Assembly: GCF_000797445.1 (NCBI RefSeq)
Contig: NZ_JSWF01000020.1
Span: 1 to 64,000, forward strand
Origin: Lacinutrix jangbogonensis
Lineage (GTDB): Bacteria; Bacteroidota; Bacteroidia; Flavobacteriales; Flavobacteriaceae
Direction of reading: 5' to 3'
DNA: 64,000 nucleotides
Shown here: one piece after another, positions 36,818 to 45,854 of the stretch
Numbering within the stretch: position 1 is the first letter of the stretch
Layout of the letters: each line of letters begins with the position of its first letter
Translations under genes and position numbers: made by a program
The notes under the pieces: model-generated
What the model saw: the letters and a program-made list of their open reading frames with translations, nothing else
Databases searched by the model: none
Told to the model about the DNA's origin: nothing

Positions 36818-37391
36818 ATGATAACAATTATAAAAAAATCATTACTATTAGCAAACTATTGCTGTTTTTGTTAAATCACATTTAACCCATGCTCAAAATG
36901 TTGATTTTCGGATTTAAAACAGGTCTTAACATTTTCAAACGTAACAGGAGTTAAAACAGATAGAAATAATGTATTTGATTTTCACATTGGTAGATTTGCT
37001 GAATTTAAGGTCAATAAAAAATTATCACTTCAACCAGATTTACTGTATTCTAAACAAGGTTCGGAAGTTGGGAATTCAGTGAAAATGAAATTAGGTTATC
37101 TAGCAATACCTTTGATGGCAAAGTATTATTTCTCTAAAAAAATTAGTTTAGAAGTTAGGCCACAAATATCATTTTTAGTTAATGATAAATTTGATTTTAA
37201 TGATAGTTCAATCCCAGATATTGATACAGACGCTCCAAGTTCTAATTGTGGGCATAATTAAGGTTTTGGATACCATATCAATTCTAATCTATTTGCCCAA
37301 GTTCGTTATAATTATGGCATTACAACACTTAGTAAAAAATTCCGATTTTAAAAATAGTGTATTTCAAATTTTATTAAGGTATAAATTATAA
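36818..37391 (+). pseudogene. PorT-like outer-membrane beta-barrel protein, frameshifted
   Basis: Starting at ATG 36818, fragments in different frames together make a porin-family (PorT/OMP_b-brl_2) protein of about 190 residues: a degraded signal peptide with MITIIKKSLLLA and then THAQNVDF-like sequence, HIGRFAEFKVNKKLSLQPDL, KLGYLAIPLMAKYYFSKK, ISLEVRPQISFLVNDKFDF and a final barrel strand near 37370. Frame changes are needed around 36860-36930 and a TAA lies at 37258. Inactive. Confidence 0.75.
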
Positions 37392-37500
37392 ATATTACGA
37401 TCTCTAAAGTTAGAAGACACCTTAATTATATAATGTCGTCTTACTCATAATTATACTATTGTAAAATACGTTGACCAATAATCGTTTCCAAAGTGTAAAA

Positions 37501-37540
37501 AAAGTGTCTTCCCGGTAAATGGAGACACTTTATTTTGTTT
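37501..37540 (+). terminator. Rho-independent terminator
   Basis: AAAGTGTCT (37501-37509) pairs perfectly with AGACACTTT (37523-37531), 13-nt loop, followed by ATTTTGTTT. It closes the dead PorT-like gene and isolates the next gene. Confidence 0.65.
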
Positions 37541-37579
37541 GGTATTATAGGGAGAACCATTAAAATGATGGTATCTAAA

Positions 37580-37587
37580 TATATTTG
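37580..37587 (+). promoter_or_regulatory. Candidate -7 box TATATTTG
   Basis: Exact TAnnTTTG 35 bp before the ATG at 37622, which is followed by a run of ten A. It supports 37622 rather than 37711 as the original start of the next gene. No clear -33 TTG. Confidence 0.4.
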
Positions 37588-37710
37588 CACCATCAATTAT
37601 AAACGAACAAAAATAAATGCAATGAAAAAAAAAATAAAAAATTAAAAATAGGAATCAGAGCAATTGTAATCATTAGTCTTTTAAGTATTACAAGTCTGTT
37701 ATTAATCGCT

Positions 37711-38070
37711 ATGGGAAGTAACGTACCGCATGAGCAAAATACAGCAAATGTGCTTTTCAATAGGTGGCATCTGGATACTTATAAGATTGCAGGTTATAAG
37801 TATCCAACCAATAAAAAGGAAATAGACGATTATCTTTTTTTTAAGGAAGACATGACTTTTACTTCAAAATCAGAAGGAAAAGAAGAAAGAGGAACATTTA
37901 TCCTAAATATAAACGGTGCTTACGTTGTAATGAGCGCTAAAAATGGTGAACAGATAAAAGCCTACATTATTTCAATATCCAATAATTCCTTGGTACTAAA
38001 ATATGATATAAATGAAATTAGAGATATCGAAGTACATTATAATAGGCCTAATCAAACTCATAAACTATGA
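37711..38070 (+). CDS. Small calycin-like protein whose signal sequence lies upstream in another frame
   Basis: The open frame from ATG 37711 gives 119 residues (FNRWHLDTYKIAGYKYPTNK, FFKEDMTFTSKSEGKEERGT), a small lipocalin-like fold seen in flavobacteria. The same frame is open upstream to about 37642 and encodes a membrane or signal segment (LKIGIRAIVIISLLSITSLL), but has no start. An ATG at 37622 followed by ten A is out of frame by one; one extra A would join MKKKNKK to it. So the full product needs an A-tract slip or the gene is frameshifted. The stop overlaps the next gene's ATG (ATGA), implying coupling. Confidence 0.6.
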   Translation: MGSNVPHEQNTANVLFNRWHLDTYKIAGYKYPTNKKEIDDYLFFKEDMTFTSKSEGKEERGTFILNINGAYVVMSAKNGEQIKAYIISISNNSLVLKYDINEIRDIEVHYNRPNQTHKL

Positions 38071-39140
38071 AAGAATTTATTAGTATTTTATTTCTGTTTT
38101 TTAGTTGTAGTTCATCTTTTTCGCAAACAACTATAGATTTAAAAATAGTACCATTCGAGATTACGAATCAGAATTTTTATATAAACAACGTAATAGATAA
38201 TCGACAAGAATTGCACCTTGGAGTTATAGAAGATAATTTTAATAAGAAAGTGAAATTAAGTTTAAAGCATGGCACTGCAAAAACAATCAAACACTTTATG
38301 GATGCTGCTTTGCCAAAAACAGGTGAAAGTGCTCCGATAACTTTAAGCGTTAATCATTTGAAAATTGAAGAAGCACAAACAAGTATCGATAAGAGAACAG
38401 CAAGAGTTTATGTTGAATGCTCTTTCTATTCAGAAAACGGAGAAGTACTTTATAAAGTCGATCATTATGAAACCGAAGTTTTTCCAGTTTCGAGTTTAAC
38501 GGAAATCTACGAAACCCATGAAAAAAGAATAAGAGCAGCATTAGAATATTGCTTATGGCGTTTCATTGATTCACAAAGAAAAAACACAACCCCTAATCTA
38601 TTAAAAGATAGACTGCTTAATAATGCGACTTCCACTGAGGAAGTATCCGTTTTTGAAACCTATAAACCTTTAGGTAAATGGTTTAATATGCTAACATTCA
38701 AAAGAGTGTATGATAAATATAATGAGGGTTGGAACATTTCATATACTGGATTTTCAGACCATGAAAAAGACCTTATTATACCTTTTATAATTGGGTATAG
38801 TCAATCTCGTTCTAAATCAGATATAGTTCAAGAACGTGGCTATAGTTCTGTTGATTCGTATGCCTTAGGTTTCGGATTCAATGGCTTTATCAAAATAACA
38901 CCTGGTTTTTATGTCGATATTGGTTTAAATGCACCTATAGGATTGGAGGTATTAAGAGATCTGGAAGACAAAAAATCAACTCACTTTTTAATAGGTCTCA
39001 GTGCTAATCAGGGTGTGAAAATAATTCCTTGGAAAGCTTTTGGAATCGTTATTGGAGCTGGTATTTTCCAGCGGTGGCAAAACTCTGAAATCATCAATAG
39101 AAATTTTGGGTTTCAGTTAGAATTAGGACTTAATTTTTAA
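38067..39140 (+). CDS. Exported protein, probable outer-membrane beta-barrel C-terminus
   Basis: A 357-residue protein with a signal peptide (MKEFISILFLFFSCSSSFSQ). Residues 25-190 form a mixed domain (DLKIVPFEITNQNFYINNVI); residues 210-357 alternate hydrophobic strands with turns (DSYALGFGFNGFIKITPGFY, KIIPWKAFGIVIGAGIFQRW) and end in LELGLNF, with a terminal Phe as in outer-membrane barrels. The family is not recognised. It overlaps the preceding calycin-like gene by 4 bp; the pair probably acts together in the envelope. Confidence 0.8.
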   Translation: MKEFISILFLFFSCSSSFSQTTIDLKIVPFEITNQNFYINNVIDNRQELHLGVIEDNFNKKVKLSLKHGTAKTIKHFMDAALPKTGESAPITLSVNHLKIEEAQTSIDKRTARVYVECSFYSENGEVLYKVDHYETEVFPVSSLTEIYETHEKRIRAALEYCLWRFIDSQRKNTTPNLLKDRLLNNATSTEEVSVFETYKPLGKWFNMLTFKRVYDKYNEGWNISYTGFSDHEKDLIIPFIIGYSQSRSKSDIVQERGYSSVDSYALGFGFNGFIKITPGFYVDIGLNAPIGLEVLRDLEDKKSTHFLIGLSANQGVKIIPWKAFGIVIGAGIFQRWQNSEIINRNFGFQLELGLNF

Positions 39141-39203
39141 ATATTTTTTTTTCTCAGAACACATAAATAAGAATCTAACAACAAAAATTAAAACATTAAC
39201 AAC

Positions 39204-40091
39204 ATGAGTTTTACTCGATTAATATCCCTATTTGAAGGATCTCAAATAATGACCTTCATTGCCTATTTTTTTATTTTCAATATTAGCCTAATTTTTATTG
39301 AAACAGTACTAGATTTAATGACTTCAAAAAAAAGAAGATGGAAAGATACAGGAGCCAATTTTATAATTTTTATTATCAATCAGCTTCTAGAAAAAACAAT
39401 AGTTGGTTCTATTGGCGTTATATGTTTAATGCCTTTTCATTGGCTTACTCCAGTTTCTATTCCTATGAATCTACTCACCTGGCTCCTTGCGTTTTTAGTT
39501 GCAGACCTAACTTATTATTGGATGCATAGAATAGAGCACGAACATAGAATTTTATGGGCTTTACATAGTGTACATCATTCTTCTAAAGATTACAATTTAA
39601 GTATTTCATTTCGGTTGAGTATTATCGAAGGTTTGATTGAATGGATCTTTCTAATTCCAATGATACTTATAGGTTTTAGTCCTTTTCAAGCTATAGTTGG
39701 TCTTATTCTAGTTGCGCAATTTCAAACATGGATACATACGGAACGTATTGGAAAGCTCGGTTGGTTAGACCAGATTTTTAATACACCGTCGGTACATCGT
39801 GTGCATCACGGTTCAAATAAAAAATACTTAGATAAAAATTATGGTGGCTTTTTAATTATTTGGGATCGGATATTTGGAACCTATCAAAAGGAAGAAGAAA
39901 AAGTTATCTATGGGTTAACAAAAGATATAAACACCAACAATCCACTGTTAATTAACGTTATAGAATTTAAAAGCATTATAAAAGATCTAAAAAAGTGCAA
40001 ATCGTGGAAGGATCGAATTAAGATCATCTTTGGTAATTTATCATGGAGACCAGATTATTTCAAGGAAGAAACAAACAATGTAAGCCAATAA
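39204..40091 (+). CDS. Fatty acid hydroxylase / sterol desaturase family membrane protein
   Basis: A 295-residue integral membrane di-iron enzyme of the fatty-acid-hydroxylase superfamily. The histidine clusters are WMHRIEHEHRILWALHSVHH (about 109-128) and, after two membrane segments, TWIHTERIGKL and HRVHHGSNKKYLDKNYGG; together they give the eight or more His ligands of the diiron site. Membrane segments at about 15-35, 60-80, 85-105, 140-175. Likely substrates are lipids such as carotenoids, fatty acids or sterol-like compounds; not predictable. Next gene starts 30 bp on in the same direction. Confidence 0.9.
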   Translation: MSFTRLISLFEGSQIMTFIAYFFIFNISLIFIETVLDLMTSKKRRWKDTGANFIIFIINQLLEKTIVGSIGVICLMPFHWLTPVSIPMNLLTWLLAFLVADLTYYWMHRIEHEHRILWALHSVHHSSKDYNLSISFRLSIIEGLIEWIFLIPMILIGFSPFQAIVGLILVAQFQTWIHTERIGKLGWLDQIFNTPSVHRVHHGSNKKYLDKNYGGFLIIWDRIFGTYQKEEEKVIYGLTKDINTNNPLLINVIEFKSIIKDLKKCKSWKDRIKIIFGNLSWRPDYFKEETNNVSQ

Positions 40092-40121
40092 AAGAACATT
40101 TTTTAAAACTAAAAAAAAGTA

Positions 40122-41198
40122 ATGAAACAAAGAATAATAGGCATAGATATGGCAAGAGCATTGGCGGTTATTGGAATGATAATTGTTAATTTTAAGACTG
40201 TATTTGGATCTGCTGGATTACCTTGGGTGCAATCTTTCACCAGTATTTTTGACGGTAAAGCGGCAGCCATTTTTGTGGTTTTAGCGGGAGTTGGAATGGC
40301 TTTAATGACCAATTCGGCAATTAACCATAGAGATAAAGCGAAAATAAAAGTCGCTCGAATTAGAATCGCAAAAAGAGCGTTGTTTCTCTTTATTCTAGGT
40401 CTTTCTTATATCACAATTTGGCCAGCAGATATTCTACATTTTTATGGGATTTATATGGCAATCATAATACTAATCTTAACCTGCAAAGAACATACAATCC
40501 TAATTTCGGGTATTGCCATAATTGTAGCGTATCCCATTTTAATAACAGTTTTAAATTACGAAACAGGTTGGGATTTTACCACCTTAGATTATCACGCTTT
40601 TTGGTCGTTTAAAGGCTTTATTAGAAATCTCTTTTTTAATGGTTTTCATCCTGTAATGCCTTGGACTGCTTTTATGCTTTTTGGTTATTGGTTAGGAAAA
40701 CAGGATTTAAACAACCTCAAATTTGTAAAAAAAATATTTTGGATGAGTACCCTCATCTTTATTTCTATTCAAGTTGTCTCTTATCTAACTATCTCCATTT
40801 TATCAGAAGGAAACCAAGAAGCCACTTTAGAACTAACGGCGGTTTTAGGAACCAATCCAATGCCTCCACTACCCATTTATATGTTTAATGGTATTGCTAT
40901 TGCTTTTGCGGTAATCTCAGCTTGTATACTAATAGCCAAAAAATTTAAAAACAGTTTTATCATTGATGCTTTAAATAAAACAGGTCAATTAGCATTGACG
41001 TTTTACGCAGCCCACGTTGTTATTGGAATGGGAATTATTGAAGTCATAAACCCTAATAAAATAGGGAATTACTCCATTCAATTTTCGGTTGGTTATGCGA
41101 TTGTATTTAGTTTATTATGTATTCTATTTGCAATTGTTTGGAGAAAATATAAAAACTATGGCCCTTTAGAATGGCTGATGCGAAAAATAACGGCTTAA
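40122..41198 (+). CDS. DUF418/HGSNAT-like acyltransferase membrane protein
   Basis: A 358-residue protein with about ten membrane segments. The start RIIGIDMARALAVIGMIIVN and the following GKAAAIFVVLAGVGMALMT match the heparan-alpha-glucosaminide N-acetyltransferase-like/DUF418 (YeiB) family, where the Asp-x-x-R-x-x-A motif (DMARALA) marks the first membrane segment. The C-terminus has GQLALTFYAAHVVIG, also typical. Family members are thought to move acyl groups across the membrane; substrate unknown. Likely co-transcribed with the upstream hydroxylase. Confidence 0.88.
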   Translation: MKQRIIGIDMARALAVIGMIIVNFKTVFGSAGLPWVQSFTSIFDGKAAAIFVVLAGVGMALMTNSAINHRDKAKIKVARIRIAKRALFLFILGLSYITIWPADILHFYGIYMAIIILILTCKEHTILISGIAIIVAYPILITVLNYETGWDFTTLDYHAFWSFKGFIRNLFFNGFHPVMPWTAFMLFGYWLGKQDLNNLKFVKKIFWMSTLIFISIQVVSYLTISILSEGNQEATLELTAVLGTNPMPPLPIYMFNGIAIAFAVISACILIAKKFKNSFIIDALNKTGQLALTFYAAHVVIGMGIIEVINPNKIGNYSIQFSVGYAIVFSLLCILFAIVWRKYKNYGPLEWLMRKITA

Positions 41199-42575
41199 AA
41201 AAATTCATAGATAAAAGCTATAAAACTTAAATTCATGAGCGTTTACAGACTGTTTATCTAATATCGATGTTCCTTCGAAAATGCTCAATCCAATGCAAAT
41301 AAAACCCCTATAAAGAACTCAGATCTGTTTGGATTAAGAACCACCAGATATAAAGTTGCTGCGATCTTAGAAAGCTAAAATTGGTAGACTAAAGCCTATT
41401 AAACCAAACCATAGATTGTAGAGCCCTATGGGTTTGGTTTTAATATTGATAGATATGAATTAGGAACGTGAGTAAGAGGAGGAACAGGTCTATACTAAAA
41501 GACTTTGTTGAATTTAAAGAATTGAATATGAAATGTGGATTTAATTGTGATATCAAATCATCTAATTTAACTTATTTAACTACTAATGAGAGTCGTAAAT
41601 TCTCTTTTGCAGTGACTATTTTATTTTTGATAATAATGTTGTAAATGATAGGCTAATAACCAAATTGACATGAGCCTTAATACTGAAATTAGCATTAGAT
41701 TTCACTGCAACATTGCGTTTAAAAAACTTTCTGTTATTACAAAAATCGTAGTCCAGTAGATAGACCATTTTAAATTATTAAACAACATCTATAAAATGGC
41801 TAAAAAAAGTACCGTTAGGACTATATGGATTAGTAATTGTTTAATAGGCAAACGACTACAATTCAATTATACAGCAAATTCTCGTTATGAATATGTAAAA
41901 ATATTCCAATAGAAATGTCTCATAGATAATTTAATAGAGTATAAAAATAGTCATGACTGTCTCTTGTATATACTGTACTTTTGCTTTCCCTATTTAGAAC
42001 TATTTTGTTGCTTTGTCGAAGAATGAATGACAATAGAAAAACAAATAGTAATATTACAATTTCTCTTTATTGAAGATGTCAATTAATAGGAGGAGTATCG
42101 TTTCTATTTATTAGAGGTGCACACAGGAACGTAAAATATGAGGTTTAAGTGTTATTTATGATATATTAATTTTACACATTAAGCTTCGGCCCTATGTTAT
42201 TGTATAAAAAATGTTTTATCTCTATTATTATACGATCAAATTAGGGATCTTATCTGCAATTCCAGCCTCTAACCACAGCAAATTAAAGTAAAAAAAAAGG
42301 AATCAATATAGCCATTGCAAAGTACACCCTTTATTGCACATTGGATTTTATTTTTAGTGTCTTGCTTTTAGAGTTAATCCATAGCCACTATTAATTGGTT
42401 CTATTTTACATAAAAAGATTCTCTTACAACAAGAGTAAGTTTGTTAGCATTACACAAAATATCCCAAAAACATTACTCTTATGGAGAATAATAAATCTGG
42501 GATATTTTGTAATAAAAGGATTGCTTCTCAGCATTTATGTATCATTATGTAAAACCGTTAATTATTACGCTTAGG
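41199..42575. other. Gene-poor stretch, probably degraded DNA
   Basis: About 1.4 kb with stops in all frames. Short peptides near 41330-41480 (FGLRTTRYKVAAILES, then YGFGFNIDRYELGT in a different frame) look like the remains of a coding gene but are too short to identify. Two 38-codon ORFs (41528-41644, 41796-41912) have no supporting features. An inverted-repeat structure lies at 42421-42510. Confidence 0.5.
42454..42510. repeat. Long inverted repeat, 13-bp perfect arms
   Basis: ACAAAATATCCCA at 42454-42466 is the exact reverse complement of TGGGATATTTTGT at 42498-42510, spacer 31 bp. A second pair overlaps it: AAGAGTAA (42431-42438) and TTACTCTT (42473-42480). No adjacent T run, so not an obvious terminator; may be the end of a lost mobile element. 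Confidence 0.6.
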
Positions 42576-42992
42576 CTATTCTTTTATATTCAGTTTATTT
42601 AAAATAGCGCGACTTACGGTTTTCATTATTTCTGAATGCTTATCATTTTGTTCAACATTAAGTATTGGTTTTACTCCATCATTTAAGTTAACCACCAAAG
42701 CATTAAATTTTTCTGTAATTTCATTTTTGGAAAAATTTTTATCTTTATCATTTAATCGACTCATTCTTCCTGTGTACATACTAAGAATACTATAATATTG
42801 ATCATCTACTTCTTTTGTCATCTTCATATCATCTACTTTACTTTCAAACCAAATGTGCAAGTTAGCATATTCTTTCATTGAAAATAGTTCAACTTTATTT
42901 TTCTCTCTTTCTAATTGTTTTTGAGATTGAGCGTTTATATTGATAAATATTAAAATAAAAATTATGCTTAAAATTGATTTGATAGTTTTCAT
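42576..42992 (-). CDS. Small secreted helical protein
   Basis: A 138-residue protein with a signal peptide (MKTIKSILSIIFILIFININ, then AQ) and a charged helical mature part containing ELFSMKEYANLHIWFESKVD and MYTGRMSRLNDKDKNFSKNE. The family is not recognised. It is isolated: more than 1 kb of gene-poor DNA lies on each side. The frame is intact and the signal peptide good, so it is probably expressed, but no partner can be named. Confidence 0.65.
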   Translation of the reverse strand: MKTIKSILSIIFILIFININAQSQKQLEREKNKVELFSMKEYANLHIWFESKVDDMKMTKEVDDQYYSILSMYTGRMSRLNDKDKNFSKNEITEKFNALVVNLNDGVKPILNVEQNDKHSEIMKTVSRAILNKLNIKE

Positions 42993-43112
42993 GCTTGTTG
43001 TTTTGTTTTTAAATTATATGTAAAGACTAGCATCTAAAGATACAATTTTATAGCAAATTAAGACGAAACGAATTAATGATTAGGTCAAATAGTTTAAAAT
43101 CAGCTAATACTA

Positions 43113-43664
43113 TTAAAAATTAATCAAGCTGTTTACCGCCTTAGTAGCTTCAAAATCTTGTTTCATAGTATTTAAAAAATCTAAAATAAGCTTCCTGTTT
43201 CCCCATTCTGTATCCAATAGTATTAAATAAAAAAAATGATGCTTGCTGCTCTGCTCTAGCTTTTTGTTACCTAAAGGCTCTAATGTTATCATATCTATAG
43301 CATTCGTAATGTCGTGTATTAACTTGGTTACGTACCTTGTCTTTTGATTATCAACACTATTAGTACCTCCATAGTTAGACGCTTTATTATTTTCTAAATG
43401 ATTACACAGAACAAATCCCTAAAGAGCTTTGTGCAATTTCCTGTCTTGCCTTTTACTTTCGCTCTAATTTGTGTAACTTATCTTATCATGGTATTTACGA
43501 TACTCGCTTTTAATTCATTTACTTTACCAGAATCCTTAGCATGAAAAGGACCATTAAAAAGAGGTCACTTAGTTGTAAGTGCCTAGCGTTATTTTGTGTC
43601 ACGTTACCAATTTTTATTGCGTTAATGATTATTGTTAGTAATATGTAAAGGCGCTCTAACATTT
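43113..43664 (-). pseudogene. Frameshifted gene fossil, family unknown
   Basis: On the minus strand from ATG at 43662-43664, three overlapping frames read as one protein: MLERLYILLTIIINAIKIGN, VTQNNARHLQLSDLF; then FNGPFHAKDSGKVNELKASI and VNTMIR-stop; VTQIRAKVKGKTGNC; then GFVLCNHLENNKASNYGGTN and a 100-residue open end (TRYVTKLIHDITNAIDMITL, HHFFYLILLDTEWGNRKLIL) stopping at 43113. At least two frameshifts and one or two stops. I do not recognise the family; it is largely helical. Confidence 0.6.
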
Positions 43665-44427
43665 TGAACACCTGTGATAACACTAAAAAAGGGCACTATG
43701 GATAGAACTCTGTTTTTTTTGTTTTATTTTTTATGCTGGCTGAACTCAAGCAATAAACGAGTTACTATCGTTTTTTTTAACACGAATTAGTGTTTGATTG
43801 TTTTACAAAAATAGTCGCAATACTGCCTAATACTTTTTTATAGTGAAACATATAAAAGACTAACTGAACTCTCTTATTATTGCTTTAAAATTATCACTTG
43901 TTAATTTCTATAACCTTATAATTTTAGATATCCATAATCTAAGCAGACCTCTTATTTCACTTTTGTAAACCCCAAATACAAGCGCGTCTTTTACTTTATA
44001 AAAAATCGCGTATTCGATACGTAATATGTATTTTAAATTGAATAGCATTGCTATTCAATAAAACGAAAGACAACAAAAAGCACCATTACGTATGCTTTAT
44101 ACATTGCTAAAAACTTAGACAGGTTTTCTATAAAATATTAAATCCGCATGTTTTAACGCGCTTATATTTATAAAATACAAAAAGAAATAACACCCTTTGC
44201 TTTAAAGCAATCTATTGTATTTAGAAAGGCACAGAACTTAATCAAGATAAAGACGACACCGATTTTTTACCTTTGGTTTAGATTGTCATTCAGTAATATA
44301 TTGTACTCTTTAACAAAGTCTTGTAAACTTTCAAATTTCTTGAACCTTTCATCAAATACCTTTTAAAAAACTAATTTCATTTATTTTATTCGTAAGTTTA
44401 GGGTTGAAAAACAAAACACTATTTCTT
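43665..44427. other. Gene-free stretch before the universal stress gene
   Basis: No coding frame or RNA gene recognised. It contains the perfect hairpin at 44037-44059 and, at 44393-44400, TAAGTTTA, a weak -7 box for the stress gene. The leading stretch may hold further remnants of the minus-strand fossil. Confidence 0.5.
44037..44059. repeat. Perfect 10-bp hairpin
   Basis: ATTGAATAGC (44037-44046), loop ATT, GCTATTCAAT (44050-44059). Isolated in gene-free DNA; no T run of useful length on either strand. Confidence 0.6.
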
Positions 44428-45261
44428 ATGAAAAAAATAATATTACCTGTTGATTTCTCTAAGCATTCAGAATATGCTTTGGAAACTGCCGCAGCCTTAG
44501 CAAAAAAACATAATTCTCAACTTATAGTAATGAATATGCTAGAGTTATCTGAATCTATATTTTCTGAATCTGGAGCTGATAGGCAAAACGAAATGTTGTT
44601 TATGCTTGCATCAGTCAATAAAGAATTTGAGACTTTTTTAGATAGAGATTATTTGGAAGGTGTAGATGTCACTGTTATTATTAAGCACCATAAAGTATTA
44701 AAAGAAGTTGATGAAGTTGCTAAAGCTGAAAATGCAGATTTAATAGTAATGGGTTCGCGCGGCCATAGTACTCATAGTGGTATTTTTACTGGATCTAATA
44801 CCGAAAAAGTAGTTCGCTATAGTGATACACCAGTACTTGTTATTAAGGGACAGAATACTAATATTGATTTTGATAATGTGGTATTAGCTACAGATTTCAC
44901 AGAAGAAAGTGTTCCTGCATTTAAAAAAGCATCTAAATTATTAAATGTAATAGGAAGCAACATCTCTTTATTACACGTAAACACACCAAATGCAGCTCAA
45001 TTTAAAAGCACACAAGAAACTGAAAATCAAGTTACTGACTTTTTAGATAAAGCTGATGCAACAGAATGGGCAGATAAAATTGTCTATGTTTCAGATTATT
45101 CTGTTGAAGATGGCATTTTAAATCATTCAAATAAAACAGGTGCTAACATCATAGCTATGACTACTCACGGTAGAAAAGGTTTAAGCCATTTCTTTGGCGG
45201 TAGCATTTCTGAAGATATTGTTAATCACTCAGTATTGCCTGTACTGACTATTAAAATGTAA
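44428..45261 (+). CDS. Tandem universal stress protein (UspA family)
   Basis: A 277-residue protein made of two Usp domains (1-145 and 147-277), each an ATP-binding alpha/beta fold. Domain 1 starts MKKIILPVDFSKHSEYALET and has the nucleotide motif GSRGHSTHSGIFTGSNTEKV (G-2x-G-9x-G-S); domain 2 has VVLATDFTEESVPAFKKASK and THGRKGLSHFFGGSISED. Both motifs are intact. The ATG at 44428 is chosen over an upstream in-frame TTG because it begins the conserved first strand. Such proteins help survival under starvation or oxidative stress. A terminator follows. Confidence 0.93.
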   Translation: MKKIILPVDFSKHSEYALETAAALAKKHNSQLIVMNMLELSESIFSESGADRQNEMLFMLASVNKEFETFLDRDYLEGVDVTVIIKHHKVLKEVDEVAKAENADLIVMGSRGHSTHSGIFTGSNTEKVVRYSDTPVLVIKGQNTNIDFDNVVLATDFTEESVPAFKKASKLLNVIGSNISLLHVNTPNAAQFKSTQETENQVTDFLDKADATEWADKIVYVSDYSVEDGILNHSNKTGANIIAMTTHGRKGLSHFFGGSISEDIVNHSVLPVLTIKM

Positions 45262-45280
45262 TATTTAAATTATAAATTGT

Positions 45281-45316
45281 AAAAAAAGATCTAAACTAAA
45301 CGCTTAGGTCTTTTTT
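45281..45316 (+). terminator. Terminator of the universal stress gene
   Basis: AAAAGATCTAA (from 45284) pairs with TTAGGTCTTTT with a single G-T wobble, loop about ten bases, followed by a T-rich tail (45309-45316). Confidence 0.75.
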
Positions 45317-45854
45317 GTTTTAAAAACAGCTTTGATTCGTTATAACTTTCTGTATTTATCTCTATTTCAAAAAAAAGAATTTTTTATTTTCAAGCCCTTG
45401 AGGGTTTATAAAAAATTTGATTATACATTACAATAAACGTAAAGCGATACCATCACCGGTAGTAGCCATAAGAATAATATTTGCTCATTTTAAAAGTAGA
45501 CTGTATTAATTTTGAGTGTTTTAAGACCTTTAGTCTTTACCCTACCTTTTATTACTATAGAGGTTCATAATTTTCAATACCGTTAGATATTGCTACTACA
45601 ACAAATACATTTATATTTTACGACAAACCTTACCTTTAAACTGCACTACATACTCTTTTAAAGCCCTCTTTATAAAGAACATAACTCTATGCCGATAAGT
45701 ACAAGAAACTACCAAACAACTTGTATAGATGTATTGTATTTTGTTCAGCAGAAAAAGAATTTTGAATGCTTTCTAATAATACTAAGAACACAAGACTTGA
45801 TTACACTACTTCAAGTTGTAATGAAAACAATAAAAGGATAATCACATCCCTTTC
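45317..45854. other. Gene-free intergenic DNA between convergent units
   Basis: About 540 bp between the stress gene and the convergent potassium-channel gene. No ORF with coding character, RNA gene or notable repeat apart from a short CCCT/AGGG hairpin near 45393. Confidence 0.5.

Noticed and set aside
41528-41912. Two short ORFs of 38 codons (41528-41644 and 41796-41912), one with a hydrophobic end.
   Set aside because: No promoter, coupling, homology or coding pattern; they lie in degraded DNA where ORFs of this length occur by chance.
42454-42510. Terminator of the small secreted gene at 42576.
   Set aside because: It is 66 bp away with no T run in the direction of transcription; kept only as an inverted repeat.
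44404-44427. Upstream TTG start adding eight residues to the universal stress protein.
   Set aside because: The ATG at 44428 begins the conserved MKKIILPVDFS strand; the extra residues have no family support.
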